A program made the position numbers and the translations under genes. From Antitrichia curtipendula (lineage: Eukaryota; Streptophyta; Bryopsida; Hypnales; Leucodontaceae), in assembly GCA_951230915.1 (NCBI GenBank), contig OX579634.1, forward strand, positions 48,249,570 through 48,313,569: DNA of 64,000 nucleotides, in the 5' to 3' direction. How positions within the stretch are numbered: the first letter of the stretch is position 1; every line of letters begins with the position of its first letter. The notes beneath the pieces are model-generated. The model had not been told where the DNA came from. It was given only the letters and a program-made list of their open reading frames with translations, and made no database searches. Below are positions 11,928 through 23,016 of the stretch, in pieces.

Positions 11928-12191
11928 GTGATTGGTGTGAAGATTGGAAGCATTACAGTTTCTAAGAAATACCACATCAAAGTGGTTGGTCTATATGGAG
12001 TGGGTGGTATTGGCAAGACTACAACTTGCAAGACATTGGTGAATGAATTGTTGAGTGAATATGAAGGGCGGGTGTGCCATCTTGAGTTTCCAAGTGTTCC
12101 TTTGAAAGACTCCATTGAGCTCCTTCGAAAAGTCTTGGTTGACTTGATAAGGAAAAGCAAGGAAGTGATTCAAAACTTGAATGAAGGCGAG
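11928..12191 (+). CDS. TNL1 NB-ARC exon 1 (P-loop)
   Basis: An 88-codon exon with VVGLYGVGGIGKTTTCKTL, the Walker A loop of the NB-ARC ATPase. It is bounded by TATAG and GTGAGA and is phase 0 at both ends. It is the same length as the TNL2 exon 52186-52449. Confidence 0.82.
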
Positions 12192-12488
12192 GTGAGATTG
12201 TTGATCTTGGTTTGGATGGCATTTTCTAAATGGTTTCAAATTGTAGTTGAAACTTTAATAGATGCAGTTTGTTTTTGATGACTCTATTTCAAAAAATAGG
12301 TGGACAATTTTGTTTCCTTGGATCTTTGTAAAGATCTAAGAAGTTTTATGTCAAGGTTTTGCACTATTGATATGTTGAAAAGTGTGTCAAGATATGACAT
12401 GCTTCTTTGAAATTAGCTTATTGTATTGATATTGAAGTCATTGTAAGTTCAATTGAGATGGCTTACATTTGGATGTCTTAAATGTGAG

Positions 12489-13160
12489 CAGTGCAAACAT
12501 GCTTTGCGTACAAGTCTTTCCAAGCAAAAAGTCTTTTTGGCTATCGACAATGTTTCGGATGACTACGAATCAATGAAGCTTGCAAAAATGTTTTTGGAAG
12601 TTCCTTATCATAAAGAGAGTTTGGTGATTGTGATTGCTCGTTCTCAAAGTATTCTTGAGCGCTTGGGGATAGATGGAGATGCATGTGTTGAGATGCCAGA
12701 GCTTGAAGAGGTGGATGCAATGAAATTGTTCTTACACCATGTTGCACGTGGGAAGGAATTTTCGAGAGATGAAGATAAGGGTCACATATTGAAATGCATC
12801 CAAAGGTGTTATTTTTCCAAGGGAGATGGATTGGGTTACCATTACCATCCTTTGGCTTTGGAAGCTTTGGGTTTGCAATTGGGTTATCATGGAGAGATTC
12901 CTTTGGAATGGGTGAAGAATTTGCCTCGGGTTCAAACTTTTAGTTCTTTGTCAAGGTCAAATCCTGTCTTTGACATTTTGAGGAGCAGTTTCGACTTGTT
13001 ACCATCACTTGAACAAAATTTGTTTATGGATGTGGGACTATTTGATTGTTGTGTTGGTTCTGGCTTTTTTTACGAGTTCAGTTTTGGATTTATTGAAATC
13101 TCAAGTATCAAGTGGTTGTGCGACATGCACAAGGAAGACGAAGATGAAATTCGACATCGG
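12489..13160 (+). CDS. TNL1 NB-ARC exon 2 (kinase-2 to RNBS-D)
   Basis: Encodes kinase-2 (KVFLAIDNV), an RNBS-B-like VIVIARSQSIL, GLPL-like HPLALEALG and an RNBS-D-like NLFMDVGLF. The second kinase-2 acid is Asn instead of the usual Asp. The donor is CGG before GTACAA. The stretch at about 13040-13110 differs in sequence but not in length from TNL2. Confidence 0.8.
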
Positions 13161-13745
13161 GTACAACATTTGTATTTATCTTTTTCAAGTTTTGTGTATT
13201 ATGCTTTTTATTTCTTATTTCAAGATTCTTTAATCGTTTCACTTCTTCTTTGTCCTTGTCATTGGTAATGAATGATGTCTATCCTTGTTATTCTTAACTA
13301 AGCAAATCTTCTTGAAATCAATTTGTACTTGAGTTAAACATTTGAGATATTGAGTAAGAGATGTAGAGGTTGGAAGTTCATAATGAGTTGTTCAATAGTT
13401 TGAAAGTTGCTTATGACAGAGTTGAAATGAATTGCACTAGTAGCAACATTTAAAAGTCAAATGTACGTCTAGATTGGGAGTCTTTTAATGTTATGAAACT
13501 CTCTACTAATACATTGTTTGTCAAAGAAGGTACACTAAATGAAATGGAGTGTGAAAACTATTAATTAGTTCATTTGATTAAAGTTTGATTTCAAACTTTT
13601 GTGATGGATTTGAAGGTTGTTTTAGTCATGTAAGCCAAGTATTTCCTAATTTATTGAACATATAAAAATGCACCTAGTTTTCTTATATAGTGTTGGGTTA
13701 ACAAGTTGTCTTATGGAATTATTTGTGTTGGTCTTGGAATGGCAG

Positions 13746-15187
13746 TTGGAGAATTTGAAAAGAAAGGGCTTGTTGCAAGATGTGGATTTGCAAACTGGAA
13801 AGACAATTATGCACGATTTGTATATTGAGTTTGCTGAATTGGAAGCCAAAGGATCTTTCAACAAATCGAGAGACCTAAAAAAGCGAAAATGGGTGTTTAT
13901 GGGCAATGATGATCTCATAGAGCTTATGAGGACACCAGAGGGGAGATGTTGGCCCAAATTGATTCGCCTTACTAGTGTACAACACTCTTCATTTGGAAAC
14001 AATCTACAGCAAATTGATGGTCGGATTGCAAGTTTGGAGGGAATCCAATGGAATAATTATTCCAATGTTGAAGTATTGCATTTGCAAGGGTTGTATTGGG
14101 GACGGGGAACTTTGAATTTAGAGTGTTTTGTGGCTTTAAGAGGTTTGTATTTGTTTAATACTTTAGAGCTTGCTAGCCTTGAGGGTTTGGAAAAATTGAA
14201 GAACCTCACTCAATTCTCATGGGCATCCTGGAATGAGGGTTCTCATTTTGTAGGGCGACTTCCTTCGTCCCTCAAAACACTAGACATTAATGGACATGGT
14301 GTGGTATTGGGGTCAGATCTCCTTGTTCGTTGCCACAATTTGTTCAAACTAAGTCTTTCGGAGGTAGAAGTAAGTACGTTGGATCTAAGCAGTTGTAGGT
14401 CCCTAGAAAGTGTGTCCCTTCATAGAATTTCAAAGTTGCAAACCTTGAACTTCTCGATCTGTCAACCATCCAAGCTACATTCTCTTTACATTTACAGGTG
14501 CGAGGATTTGGTTGATATTATGGGGATGGATCATCTTATTGGATTGAAGCAATTTCAGATTCGGCATTGTGTAAAGTTGGAGGATCTAAGATTGTTTCTA
14601 TCACTGAATTGCCTAATTCAGAAGTACGATTAAAAGGAGGAGAGGTTTAGAGTTTGGCGATGGATGCACATGATTCTATTCCACACCAACTTCAAGAGCT
14701 AACATACTCATTTTGCCAATCCATGGTGGAAATAAATCTCAATGGATTCCACCAACTAGAAGTTCTAAACTTAAGTTGGAACTATGGATTGGTGTCCTTG
14801 GAAGGAGTGGGAGATTTGCCTGCATTGCAATGCTTCAACCTTGAAGAATGCAATAATTTATTACGGTTGCCCGACTTGAGTAAGTCAAGGAACCTCAAAG
14901 GCCTTGACCTTACCGGATGTTATGCACTCAAGATTTATGAGAAAGATATACAAATGCTTTCAAAGTTGCTTTTGTTGCAGCCCGTACACTTTTCAAGACA
15001 GATGCAGTCATCGGATGGACTGTTGATCGAAGGAAGGCTGTTGGACTTTGTCCGATGGAAGGAACTAATTCATTCATACAAAAGGGTGTGCTGGGTTTCA
15101 AGTAATGGGTTCCATTGGAAGAAACATGAGTGGGAGGAGAGAGATTTTGGTGCACCTCCGCTTCAAATTGCAAGCACCGCTTGGTAG
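13746..15187 (+). pseudogene. TNL1 ARC2/LRR exon, frameshifted
   Basis: Starts after TGGCAG with LENLKRKGLLQDV, contains the MHD motif, then leucine-rich repeats (patterns such as LEVLNLSWNYGLVSLEG). The frame ends at 14633 after KYD. Homology to TNL2 resumes in another frame from 14606 and runs to TAG/stop at 15187 (ending APPLQIASTAW). The break is an 8-bp length difference plus one nonsense codon. Confidence 0.78.
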
Positions 15188-15189
15188 AT

Positions 15190-16690
15190 TGAGAAGTAGG
15201 TTACAACTTCACAAGCGCACACATTGAAAGCAAGCTAGCACACTCTGGAGCATTCTATGCAAATTGAATGGTTAAGCTCTAACATAGCAAAGGGTCGAGC
15301 CAATTGGAACATAGGTTGATACTCATTGGCCTCTCCTTTGACTGCTTCTTATAAAGTTAATGACATCACCAAGATTTGGCCTTGATTTGGAAAGAGAAGA
15401 TGGTATCTTTTTATCCAACTTGGTTCTAGAGAGGTGGCAATATTGTTAGTAGTATGTTTGCATAGCAATCGAATTAGGCAAATTCCTTGTTGGTTTAGCA
15501 GGTGGAATTTGAAAACGTGAATGGGCAAAGGATTCACATGGAAGTTAAGCTTGATTTTAGAATTTCTTGTACTTCTCTTATTAGAGTGTCAAGAATCATT
15601 GTTGATTGGTTGGACAAATTGTTGTTAATGGTTGGTCCTCGTGGCAAAAGAAATGTTCAGTCTCGCAAGAGGATTTGTTCAATTGCATATTCTTTTCTTG
15701 GCAGCATGCTTGTGTTGAATATTAGAAACATTTGCGACTCTCCTATTGTTTGAGCTACAAAATTTTGCAAGAACCTTAGTTGTTAGGCTTGTTGACTTTG
15801 TAGTTTCTTTTGTTTGCATCCTGTTTGTTTCTAAGAGATCCTTGTGCAATTTTTGACCTTCACATTTATAGCAGCAGAGTTCGATACAACATGGATTGAT
15901 GGAGTGAAATTGCCATTCAAGAAGTAGTTCATAGTACAAGCACAACTGAAGTATGAATGTTGTTGTGGCCTTGAGAAACAAAACAATGGATCATTTGTAA
16001 TACGCAATAGGCATTATATGGAGTTTTGGAGGCTTCAACAGTGATCTATTTGGAGTCATTGATTTGCATGACTTTGCACTCCATTTGTTAGCACCCGTCT
16101 TTGGCACTAATGGATTTCATAATGTTCAACACAACACTATTTTATCCTAATAGTGCGAGTTGAAAATTAGTGTCACTTGTAATATCATAATCTCTACAAA
16201 ATGAACATTTTGTGGACATTAGTACATTATATCTACATTCCAACATGTACTAATGAAAAATAATTTAAATATTTTGGATTTGGGCACACGCATAAAGAAG
16301 ATTAATAAAGATAGTGATACAAGAGTTGTAATAAATTTGTCATTGTCAGATTAAACTACCATTATAATGGAAAGAAGTCATGTATATATATAAAGAAGTC
16401 ACAATAGCAATTTTACTGATTGATATGAAAGAAATGATGTGATGGCATTCCATAACCTAATTGAACTTGCTCTGTTTCACCACAATCTGCTCCTCAATTC
16501 ATATATTGGGATTAAAGTCATTATTGATGTGTATGACTGCAAAATATATAAATCTAATGGCAAAAAATTTAGTATCAAAAACAATTTTGCAACCATTGAG
16601 GTGCAAAGCCCTTTAATGCCTTGTTTGGGTTGGAAGTTGGAACAAATATTCCAATTTCAAGGGGGAGCCAACTAAATTGACTACAACTAC
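15190..16690 (+). other. 3' flank of TNL1, duplicated behind TNL2
   Basis: Collinear with 55812-57370 (for example AAGCATGCTAG/AAGCAAGCTAG starts, and the GTGGAATTTGA block at 15502 versus 56107). The 83-codon frame at 15502-15753 is not preserved in the second copy, so I treat the region as 3' UTR or non-coding flank. A distal coding exon starting at GTGGAATTTGAAAACGTGAA cannot be fully excluded. Confidence 0.5.
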
Positions 16691-17424
16691 AAGTTTTTGA
16701 TTACTCTCTCTTAGACAACAAGGTAGATTGTGTGGCACTCACTCTACAATTTGCGGTAGATGAAGCCGCCTTGGCTGGAAGTAAGTGCGGTGCTCTGGGA
16801 GCGAAGCTTGTCAAAGTGTTTTGCATGCTAACAACCTCCAACTTAAACAACAAGCATCAACAATCTATCAACAATTTCCTCCTTAGCACACAAATCTTCA
16901 ACCTTGAGCTTGATGGTAGTTGCAACCAGTCGCATGGGAACCAAATTGCCAGAGGTAACAACCCCTAAGACCTCTTTTCACCCAAAAGATGATTTTAGAT
17001 TTACATCTCATCTCAACTGAGGTCAACAACATCTGGGACCAAAAGTCATGGAGGTCTTCATCTCATGACTTGAAATGGAAGAGTTGATGGTATAAACCCC
17101 AACGTGACCACTATAATAAATAGTGTAATTGGTTTACTTTAAAAACTACTTTTGGACTACTTTTGGACTTTGAAAGGGTTCACAATTAATGATAGAAAAG
17201 AATGATAATTTGGAGATAATGCAATATATCAATAGATCAATACAAAACATCTAAAGATCTATACGAGCATCTAGAGATTTCCAAATGTTATTATCTAGAG
17301 AATTCCAAATGTTTTGTCCAAAATTCATTTAATAGTCTACAAATAGTTAAATGTGGCATGATGTTGTATTAAATGCCAGAACATTTGAAGTGTGCCATTG
17401 GACATTTTCACCAACACTTGGCAT
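16691..17424. other. AT-rich spacer
   Basis: No convincing gene. The small frames here have no recognisable motif. The TNL2 copy lacks most of this stretch. Confidence 0.35.
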
Positions 17425-17501
17425 ACAAGGTAAAATAGCCCATTGTGATTAGAATTAGGAGTTTGACATCATATGGTTGCTGAAATTTTTTAATTTTTTT
17501 A
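17425..17501 (+). mobile_element. Truncated MITE, TAAGG family B
   Basis: Matches 778-850 (AAGGTAAAATAGCCCATTG, then TTAGGAGTTTGACATCATATGG). It is interrupted at a T-rich tract exactly where the GGGCCCC-starting E2 block begins, suggesting the latter inserted into or truncated it. Confidence 0.5.
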
Positions 17502-18706
17502 TGGGCCCCTTCTAAACACGCTTATGCTCACCTCACGGGGAACCGCGGTGCGACGGGGCACGCTAGAGGAAGTCCAGGGAACGGAGAAGCTCAATTTGCC
17601 CAGAAGCTCAATTTGCCTCTGTTCAATGTGGTCGGGGAGCCGGAGGAGGGCAATCTCTTTGTTTGGCACGTCAACATCCGGAGCTCGGAAGGTGGTGAGG
17701 AACTGGAACTTGAGCAGCAAGCAACCCCCCTCATAGGAGCAATCTTCCATCTCATTCTGGAGTTTCCTTCCTCCTTTCCTATTGAAGTCCCATCGTTCAC
17801 CTCCGCACACCACTGCCCCACCCCCAACGTTGCGCTTCAACTGAAATCTCGGGTATGACCTAGCTTTTATAATATTTTCTTTTTCTGTTTTCATATATGA
17901 TTGTCAAGCGACGAGTATGATCTATATGTATAATTGTTCATGTTTCGTTAGTAGCTCTGTGGGCATCAATCTTCAGTTGTATCCGCACAACAAGTGAATT
18001 TTGAATCGTTGCAATTGGGTTGATCAATTCAATTCAATGTATTGCGTTTTGCTGCTTTGGGCTAGTTTTTTTTGTTATTCTTCTTCTTCTTATGTTTGAG
18101 ATTATTAACTTCGCTGTATATAGTGGATGATGGAGGTTGTGGCATATTTAGTTAACTAAAAAAGATGCGTTGTTGTTTTGTGTTTAGGCGAAGGATTGGC
18201 CAGTGTCGCTGTAGAACTGTACGTCAACGTTCTAGGGCTAGAGCAGTGCGTACAGCGTGTAGAGTGTCCTGCTTCAACTGCAAGCCTTTCTACTTCATGA
18301 GGATCTCTTCTACGACGTGCGGAAGGTGTCGATGCAACAAACGGTCGAGCGATCAAGAAACTTTGTCTATGAAGGGTTTGGACATGTATGCTTAAAACCC
18401 GTCCCTGCATTTCTTACTTCAGAGGAGATTGAGGTTACAATATGCACCAGGCTAAAGAAGCTCATATCCAACCCAAATTGGTCACTAATTAAATCACATC
18501 CCCAATCTTCAAAACCACAGGATGATCTGAAAGCGGTTGCTGTGTCGAAGGAGGTGACAAGTGAGCGACAGACTGAAAGTTCAAGGAAGAATTCTAGATC
18601 CTGGCGAAGAAGAGTGCAAACCAGAAGGTTATTACTAGTGCTCCTAATCTTTGGTTGTTGCTTGAACGATCTTGACGTCCAAGTAATCTCCACGTTTGTC
18701 CATTGA
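17502..18706 (+). pseudogene. E2 ubiquitin-conjugating (UBC) domain gene fragment, broken
   Basis: The block starts GGGCCCCTTCTAAAC and is GC-rich. Frame 17613-17848 reads NLFVWHVNI ... IFHLILEFPSSFPIEVPSF ... PNV, the core of a UBC fold (FHL and FP..YP-type motifs). The donor is CGG before GTATGA at 17849 and the acceptor is TTTAG at 18183-18187. Exon 2 resumes with SSAYSV-SVLLQLQAFL, then RNFVYEGFGHVCLKPVPAFLTSEEIE, the tail of E2-like proteins of the UBC/SPRY type. The second exon has TAG at 18233, 18239 and 18260, where the family sequence suggests Gln, Trp and Gln, all explainable by C-to-T or G-to-A changes. An 18-bp tandem duplication at 17583-17618 disturbs the N-terminal side. It ends at a stop at 18706. 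The active-site Cys region is not visible, so it is probably missing or scrambled near the intron. Confidence 0.7.
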
Positions 18707-18709
18707 AAT

Positions 18710-19733
18710 TTGTCGTCAAGGGCGCCCCTAAGTTTGAGCTGATCGGTTTATGATTAGAATAATTCCCAATTAGATCACAAGTTTGGGTTTTTTTCTAGTG
18801 TTTTTGGATCGGATTTCAGTGATGGAAATTTTTTAGGTTTATTGGCATAGCGTGAAATTTGGAAGGGATGTTATGAATTTCTTTGGGAAAATGTGTTCCC
18901 AGGTTCCGATGATTGGAGTGTGTGGGCAATTGGCGTGAATTGGCTTGTTTTGTAGAGTAAATTAAGTTTATAGAGCTCATATGGTGTGCTTATTGCCACG
19001 CTTGATTGATGCGTCATAGGGTTTAATTATGGAAGTATAAGTTGTAATGAGTGCTTTCGAGCTCTCTGGTGGTTATTGTCACCATCTTGATATTTTCGGA
19101 GCAATATTATGCTACCATGTTCACAGCTGAGAGCAACTTGTTTTCTTGCCTCTGAGTTTTCTACTATTCTCTTCGTATGGTTCTGTTCTGTAGATTTGTG
19201 GATTGATTGAATTGTAGCGTCGATTGGATCAATTGAATCGTAATGCTGAGCCATGATAGTGGATGTATGGTATCACACTTCTCACCCAAAAATTTCTGAA
19301 GCTGTGTTGTTTCTGAATTTGCAGATGATTTTTCTCCTTGGAGGAGAGTGCTTATCTTTTTTCTGTACTTCAAACAAGCGCATGAGCTATAAGATTTAAA
19401 ATCTTTTTGGGGAAAATTAGCTGTGAAGGATATTCATCTCACAAGTTTAATTAGCACATTGTCTCTGTATGCATCTCAATTGAGAGCACTTTTGGTAGTG
19501 TTTTTTCTTTTGCGGGTTTAGGATGGTGGAGTGTTTACAGCTTCCAAATATTAGGAATTGCTTGTCAGAGGGTGATGTTGTTGTGAAAATGTTGCTTTTG
19601 CAGTGATTTCGTTGCTCAAATTTAGGAATGTGAACATGAACTAGGGTTGGGGCATGTTGCATCAAGTGAATCAAGAGTTAGAACGCCAATCACAAGCTTT
19701 ACGATTAAATGCCTAATCAATGTTTTTTATAAG
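18710..19733. other. Non-coding stretch after the E2 fragment
   Basis: No coding frame is convincing. Moderate GC at first, turning AT-rich. It may contain intron sequence of the captured gene, but no further exon could be recognised. Confidence 0.35.
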
Positions 19734-20147
19734 TAAGGTAGTGTGCTCTAAAAGCACCCATCTTCTTCAAACCACCCCTATTTTTAGGTAGAGAATGGAG
19801 ATGGGTGATCCTTAAACGGACCAGTTTAGCAATTGAATGCATTGAGGAAAGAATATTTTTCTATTGCAAGAGCCAATCATTGTCTTTGATTATCGCACAT
19901 CTCTTTACAATTTGCAAGTGGACAGATTTTGGAAAGACCTATGGTTACAAATAGGTGCCTATACCCTGAATCTTTGAAAATTCATAGGTAATTCAAAAAT
20001 GCTTGAAAAGATACAAAACCACTTGTGTTAGGTTCCACATCTATTTTTCTTTCTCTGAAAAATGATCTAAAAATATTTTCGTCCACAAAAGCCTGTGAAA
20101 AAGGTGGACCAGCCCTTAAATGGACGCTTTAAGAGCATACTACCTTA
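19734..20147. mobile_element. MITE, TAAGG family A, 414 bp
   Basis: Begins TAAGGTAGTGTGCTCTAAAA and ends GCTTTAAGAGCATACTACCTTA, an imperfect terminal inverted repeat of about 22 bp. A second copy in opposite orientation lies at 26110-26524 with good internal similarity. No coding capacity. The tips read TA-AGGTA ... TACCT-TA, compatible with a TA target (mariner-like), but TAAGG could itself be part of the repeat. Confidence 0.7.
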
Positions 20148-20730
20148 GTGTAGAGGACTTGCTATGTAGACCTAACATTCTATAAGGTTTGGAAGGCAAT
20201 AATGTCCTATTTGAAGTGTAGAGGATCCTATTGTAAATTAATAAAAAAAAAAGTGTCAACTTAGTTAGATCACCCTTTGGGAGAGCCCTTTGTTGGAGAT
20301 TTAGATGAAACCTTAAAAAGGCTGGATTCTAGAGTTCTAGTTCAGTATGTTTTGTAATGTATGAAGCTCTTTAAATAGCACCTTGAGGTCAAGATTGGGC
20401 CTGGAGGATTTATCCTCATGATATGTTGTGTTTTCTTCTCCGGGTCCTCTATAGTACAAACTTGTTTTGCTTTTTTAGTCCATGAACTTGACAATTTTTT
20501 TCCATGATTGATGTTGCCTGACTATGATGAACTCCAAGCTCTTGAAGAGAGAGGCAAATCGACTTTGAAACATCCATCTATTGAAATGCTCACTGAAACA
20601 TCCAAAGGAAAAGATTGAGGTAAAGCACATGTTTGTGAGGATAATTTATATCAAGGTTTTCAAAGTATTCAAATTATTTTATCAACAAGATATGTTTAAT
20701 GATCATTAATATACATTTGTTGTTTTGAAG
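20148..20730. other. Intergenic; weak coding-like frame at 20521-20620
   Basis: Positions 20528-20618 read DELQALEERGKSTLKHPSIE before a stop and a GTAAAG. This may be an upstream exon of the candidate at 20731-20880, but the stop precedes the donor. Otherwise nothing recognisable. Confidence 0.25.
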
Positions 20731-20880
20731 AAGGGAGGTGAAGCATTCAGTGAAAGTTTTGTTGGCGAAGTGAAAGCTATCAGTGAATCAACTGCCACTT
20801 TTGTAGTTGATGTGGAACTAGACCCAAATGCAACGCAAACCCTTTTGGATGAGATTAAACTAGTTGGTCCAAGTTCTTAG
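20731..20880 (+). CDS. Candidate terminal exon, unidentified protein
   Basis: A 49-codon frame after TTTTGAAG reads GGEAFSESFVGEVKAISEST, then FVVDVELDPNATQ and ends KLVGPSS with TAG at 20878-20880. The amino-acid composition is coding-like and more hydrophilic than the usual AT-rich junk frames. I do not recognise the family. No upstream exon or promoter is assured, so it may be another gene fragment. Confidence 0.3.
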   Translation, partial: KGGEAFSESFVGEVKAISESTATFVVDVELDPNATQTLLDEIKLVGPSS

Positions 20881-21649
20881 CCCTAAAGAAAAGTTGGTGG
20901 TTCATGCCTATTAGCCTTGGTTCAAGACATGGAAATAGAGGAAGTAGAAAATTTGCATCCTGACTTTCAAATTTGCAAACCAAGTTGGCACTGAATAATT
21001 GTGAAGGCAAGGATTCTTTCTAGGGAAAAGAAGCTTTGTGCATTGTACTTTGGACTGCATCTGTGTTGGAAGTGTATTAGGGTTCAGAATTGAATATACA
21101 ATTTGTGCTATTGTATCTATGATTCACCTTTATCATCCATTAGGGTTGAGTTTCTAGAACCATTTTTTGGATTGCAATTAGTTCTTTGCTTTTTCCCCCA
21201 TTTTTCATGGTCCAAACCTAATTTTCAATTCCGTGCAATTTATACTAGAAATTATTGTTTTTAGTTGGCTTTATAGTTGCAACAATATTATGAATTCTTT
21301 TGGTGGTATGCTAGATCATTCTCAAAAAGATTGTCATTCAAATTCTATTTCCTTTAGATGTAGCATTTGGTGTTGGTTTCCAAAAAAATTCAAAAAACGA
21401 AGGATTTTAGAATTAAATCTATGCTACAGATGACCAATACTTCAATCTCTAACTACCTACAAGAAGATGTTGAGATTCAACTTGCCTCAAGAGATCATTC
21501 TAGACATTAAGCATTCATTATAAATAGTCTAAAGGTAGTCTACTTTGTTGCACCAATATAATTATTTTCAATGTTTTAAAAATAAAGACTATTAATAAAT
21601 AAAAAATTAAGCTTTATAATAGATCCAACTTTCTTCAATATATGTTTTT
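20881..21649. other. Intergenic, no gene seen
   Basis: AT-rich DNA with only short frames lacking motifs. Confidence 0.35.
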
Positions 21650-22085
21650 GTAGGTGATCCTCTAGGGCCCACACGTCTTGTTCCCACAATAGTACAAGTG
21701 TGGGAAACAGTGAAAGCAATTGACATTATGATTTTTTGGCAAAGTATGAATTTGCTATGAATTTTTGTAGTGCCCAATGCATCATGGCCCATAAGAGTTT
21801 GTAGACTACCTTAGAACCAACAAATTTTGAATCCATCATTCTCATTCTGTTCACCTAAAGCAGTCATAATATTTTCTAACATACAAGGCCTAAGAAATAA
21901 ATTCTTACAATGAATTCACACTAAAAAGTTGGAAGTTCTTAATGAAGTCACTAACTACTTCATTATTGTCATGTAAGACATGCATTGAAGCTAAAAATCT
22001 CACAAACTAAAAAATTCCATAGCGGGGTCGTTCTTTAGGTGTCCACTATGGGTCATCTGACCGCAATGGGTTGTTTTACTTTAAA
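21650..22085 (-). mobile_element. Diverged MITE, TAAGG family B
   Basis: Positions 21690-21910 match the reverse complement of about 26690-26880 (TTTGCTATGAATTTTTGTAG, CCAATGCATCATG, AGAGTTTGTAGACTACCTTAGAA), and the other end reads CAATGGGTTGTTTTACTTTA near 22064-22083. Orientation is mixed relative to the other copies, suggesting rearrangement. Non-coding. Confidence 0.45.
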
Positions 22086-22309
22086 GAAACAGAACTAACG
22101 TTTCTTCACAAGCGAGGATGTAATTTTGTTTTGCAACTGAACTAGAAGCAGTGCTATTTTATTCTCAAGAGGTGATGCACTAACTATGCCATTAAGGGAG
22201 CTACTTTTAATTTCTTTTACAAGAACTATTTTGAATAAAAACATGGATTGGATGCCTTCTTACAAAATGGTTACAATAAATTGAATACTTTTTGGAGTTG
22301 CTGATGTTC

Positions 22310-22670
22310 AGAGTAGGGAGGGCAAATTCTTCAACTTGTATAGTATGTAGTAGAACCTAAACGTGATAATGTAGTTGTTGTGCCAATTTCAATTTTGCTA
22401 GCAGGTGGATATGATGTAACAATGTGTTACCAGTGAAACTTGAAAATATTCCATGATTTCTAGTGAGCTATGGATTTCAAAGTTCCAAGAAGGAAGCATC
22501 TCAGTGTGGTACAGGAGCTGGATTCCATCATTCCATGTTTTTTGAAGTGTCACAAGTGTATATTGGCATATGATTTTCATGAATACTGTGTCTTGTTTCA
22601 ATTTCATAGTCTCTAATAAAATAGAATTTATAGAATTTAGGACTCCATTTTCGTTGAACGAGAATTGGCC
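22310..22670 (+). repeat. Distal part of the TNL duplication
   Basis: Positions 22340-22420 match 57390-57470 (AGAACCTAAA, TTGTTG.GCCAATTTCAAT), and 22470-22670 match 59380-59590 (AATTTCAAAGTTCCAA, TTTCACAAGTGTAT, ATAGAATTTATAGAAT). This extends the paralogy of the two receptor loci by several kb beyond the genes, with unequal insertions in between. Confidence 0.6.
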
Positions 22671-22797
22671 CCCAAATGAGGTGGGGGGGGTTTCCAAGTT
22701 TTACTATTCATTTAAGAAGACCCAAACACCAAACCCCTTTCAAAATAAGTCTTGAAAGAAAAAAAATTATTTGGGTCCCAGTCAAATTTAACCCCTT

Positions 22798-23016
22798 AGT
22801 ACCTCAATCCTTTTTTGAATTTATGCACATTTTTGCATATATCTTTGTACAAGAATATCATTAACTGCAATTTCATGAAATTGGTCACTCAAGAATGTTG
22901 TCTTTTCAAGATTCAAGTGTTACATTGGATGAATGAGAATTTAGTTGGATGAAATTGCGCTTGCAAGCCATGTGTTCATTGTTTAGAATATGGACGTCGC
23001 AGTGCTTCAGGGTTAA
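22798..23016. mobile_element. TTAA-flanked piggyBac-like MITE, 211 bp
   Basis: TTAA at 22798-22801 then CCCCTTAGTACCTC. The other end is AGTGCTTCAGGG then TTAA at 23013-23016. The termini are imperfect. No open frame. Assigned by its tips and target duplication only. Confidence 0.5.

Larger units (their letters stand above)
10904..15187 (+). pseudogene. TNL1: TIR-NB-LRR immune receptor gene, LRR disrupted
   Basis: Plant intracellular immune receptor of the TIR-NB-ARC-LRR class: TIR domains act as NAD-processing enzymes, NB-ARC is the nucleotide switch, and LRRs sense ligands. Modelled exons are 10904-10911 (ATGCCCAG), 11068-11701, 11928-12191, 12489-13160 and 13746 onward, all with GT/AG borders and phases that join. 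Exon lengths 634, 264 and 672 equal those of TNL2. Visible motifs are the P-loop GVGGIGKTT, kinase-2 KVFLAIDNV, GLPL-like HPLALEALG and MHD (IMHDLY). In the LRR exon an 8-bp insertion relative to TNL2, near 14593-14605, shifts frame. The first frame stops at 14631-14633, and the restored frame contains TAG at 14648-14650 where TNL2 has CAA. A protein cut at about 820 residues is possible, so loss of function is likely but unproven. The start codon is uncertain: ATG 10904 is the conserved choice, and ATG 10838 would also read through in this copy only. Confidence 0.8.

Noticed and set aside
15502..15753. Possible 3' exon behind TNL1
   Set aside because: The frame is not preserved in the TNL2 copy and lies beyond the stop codon. 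Kept only as 3' flank.
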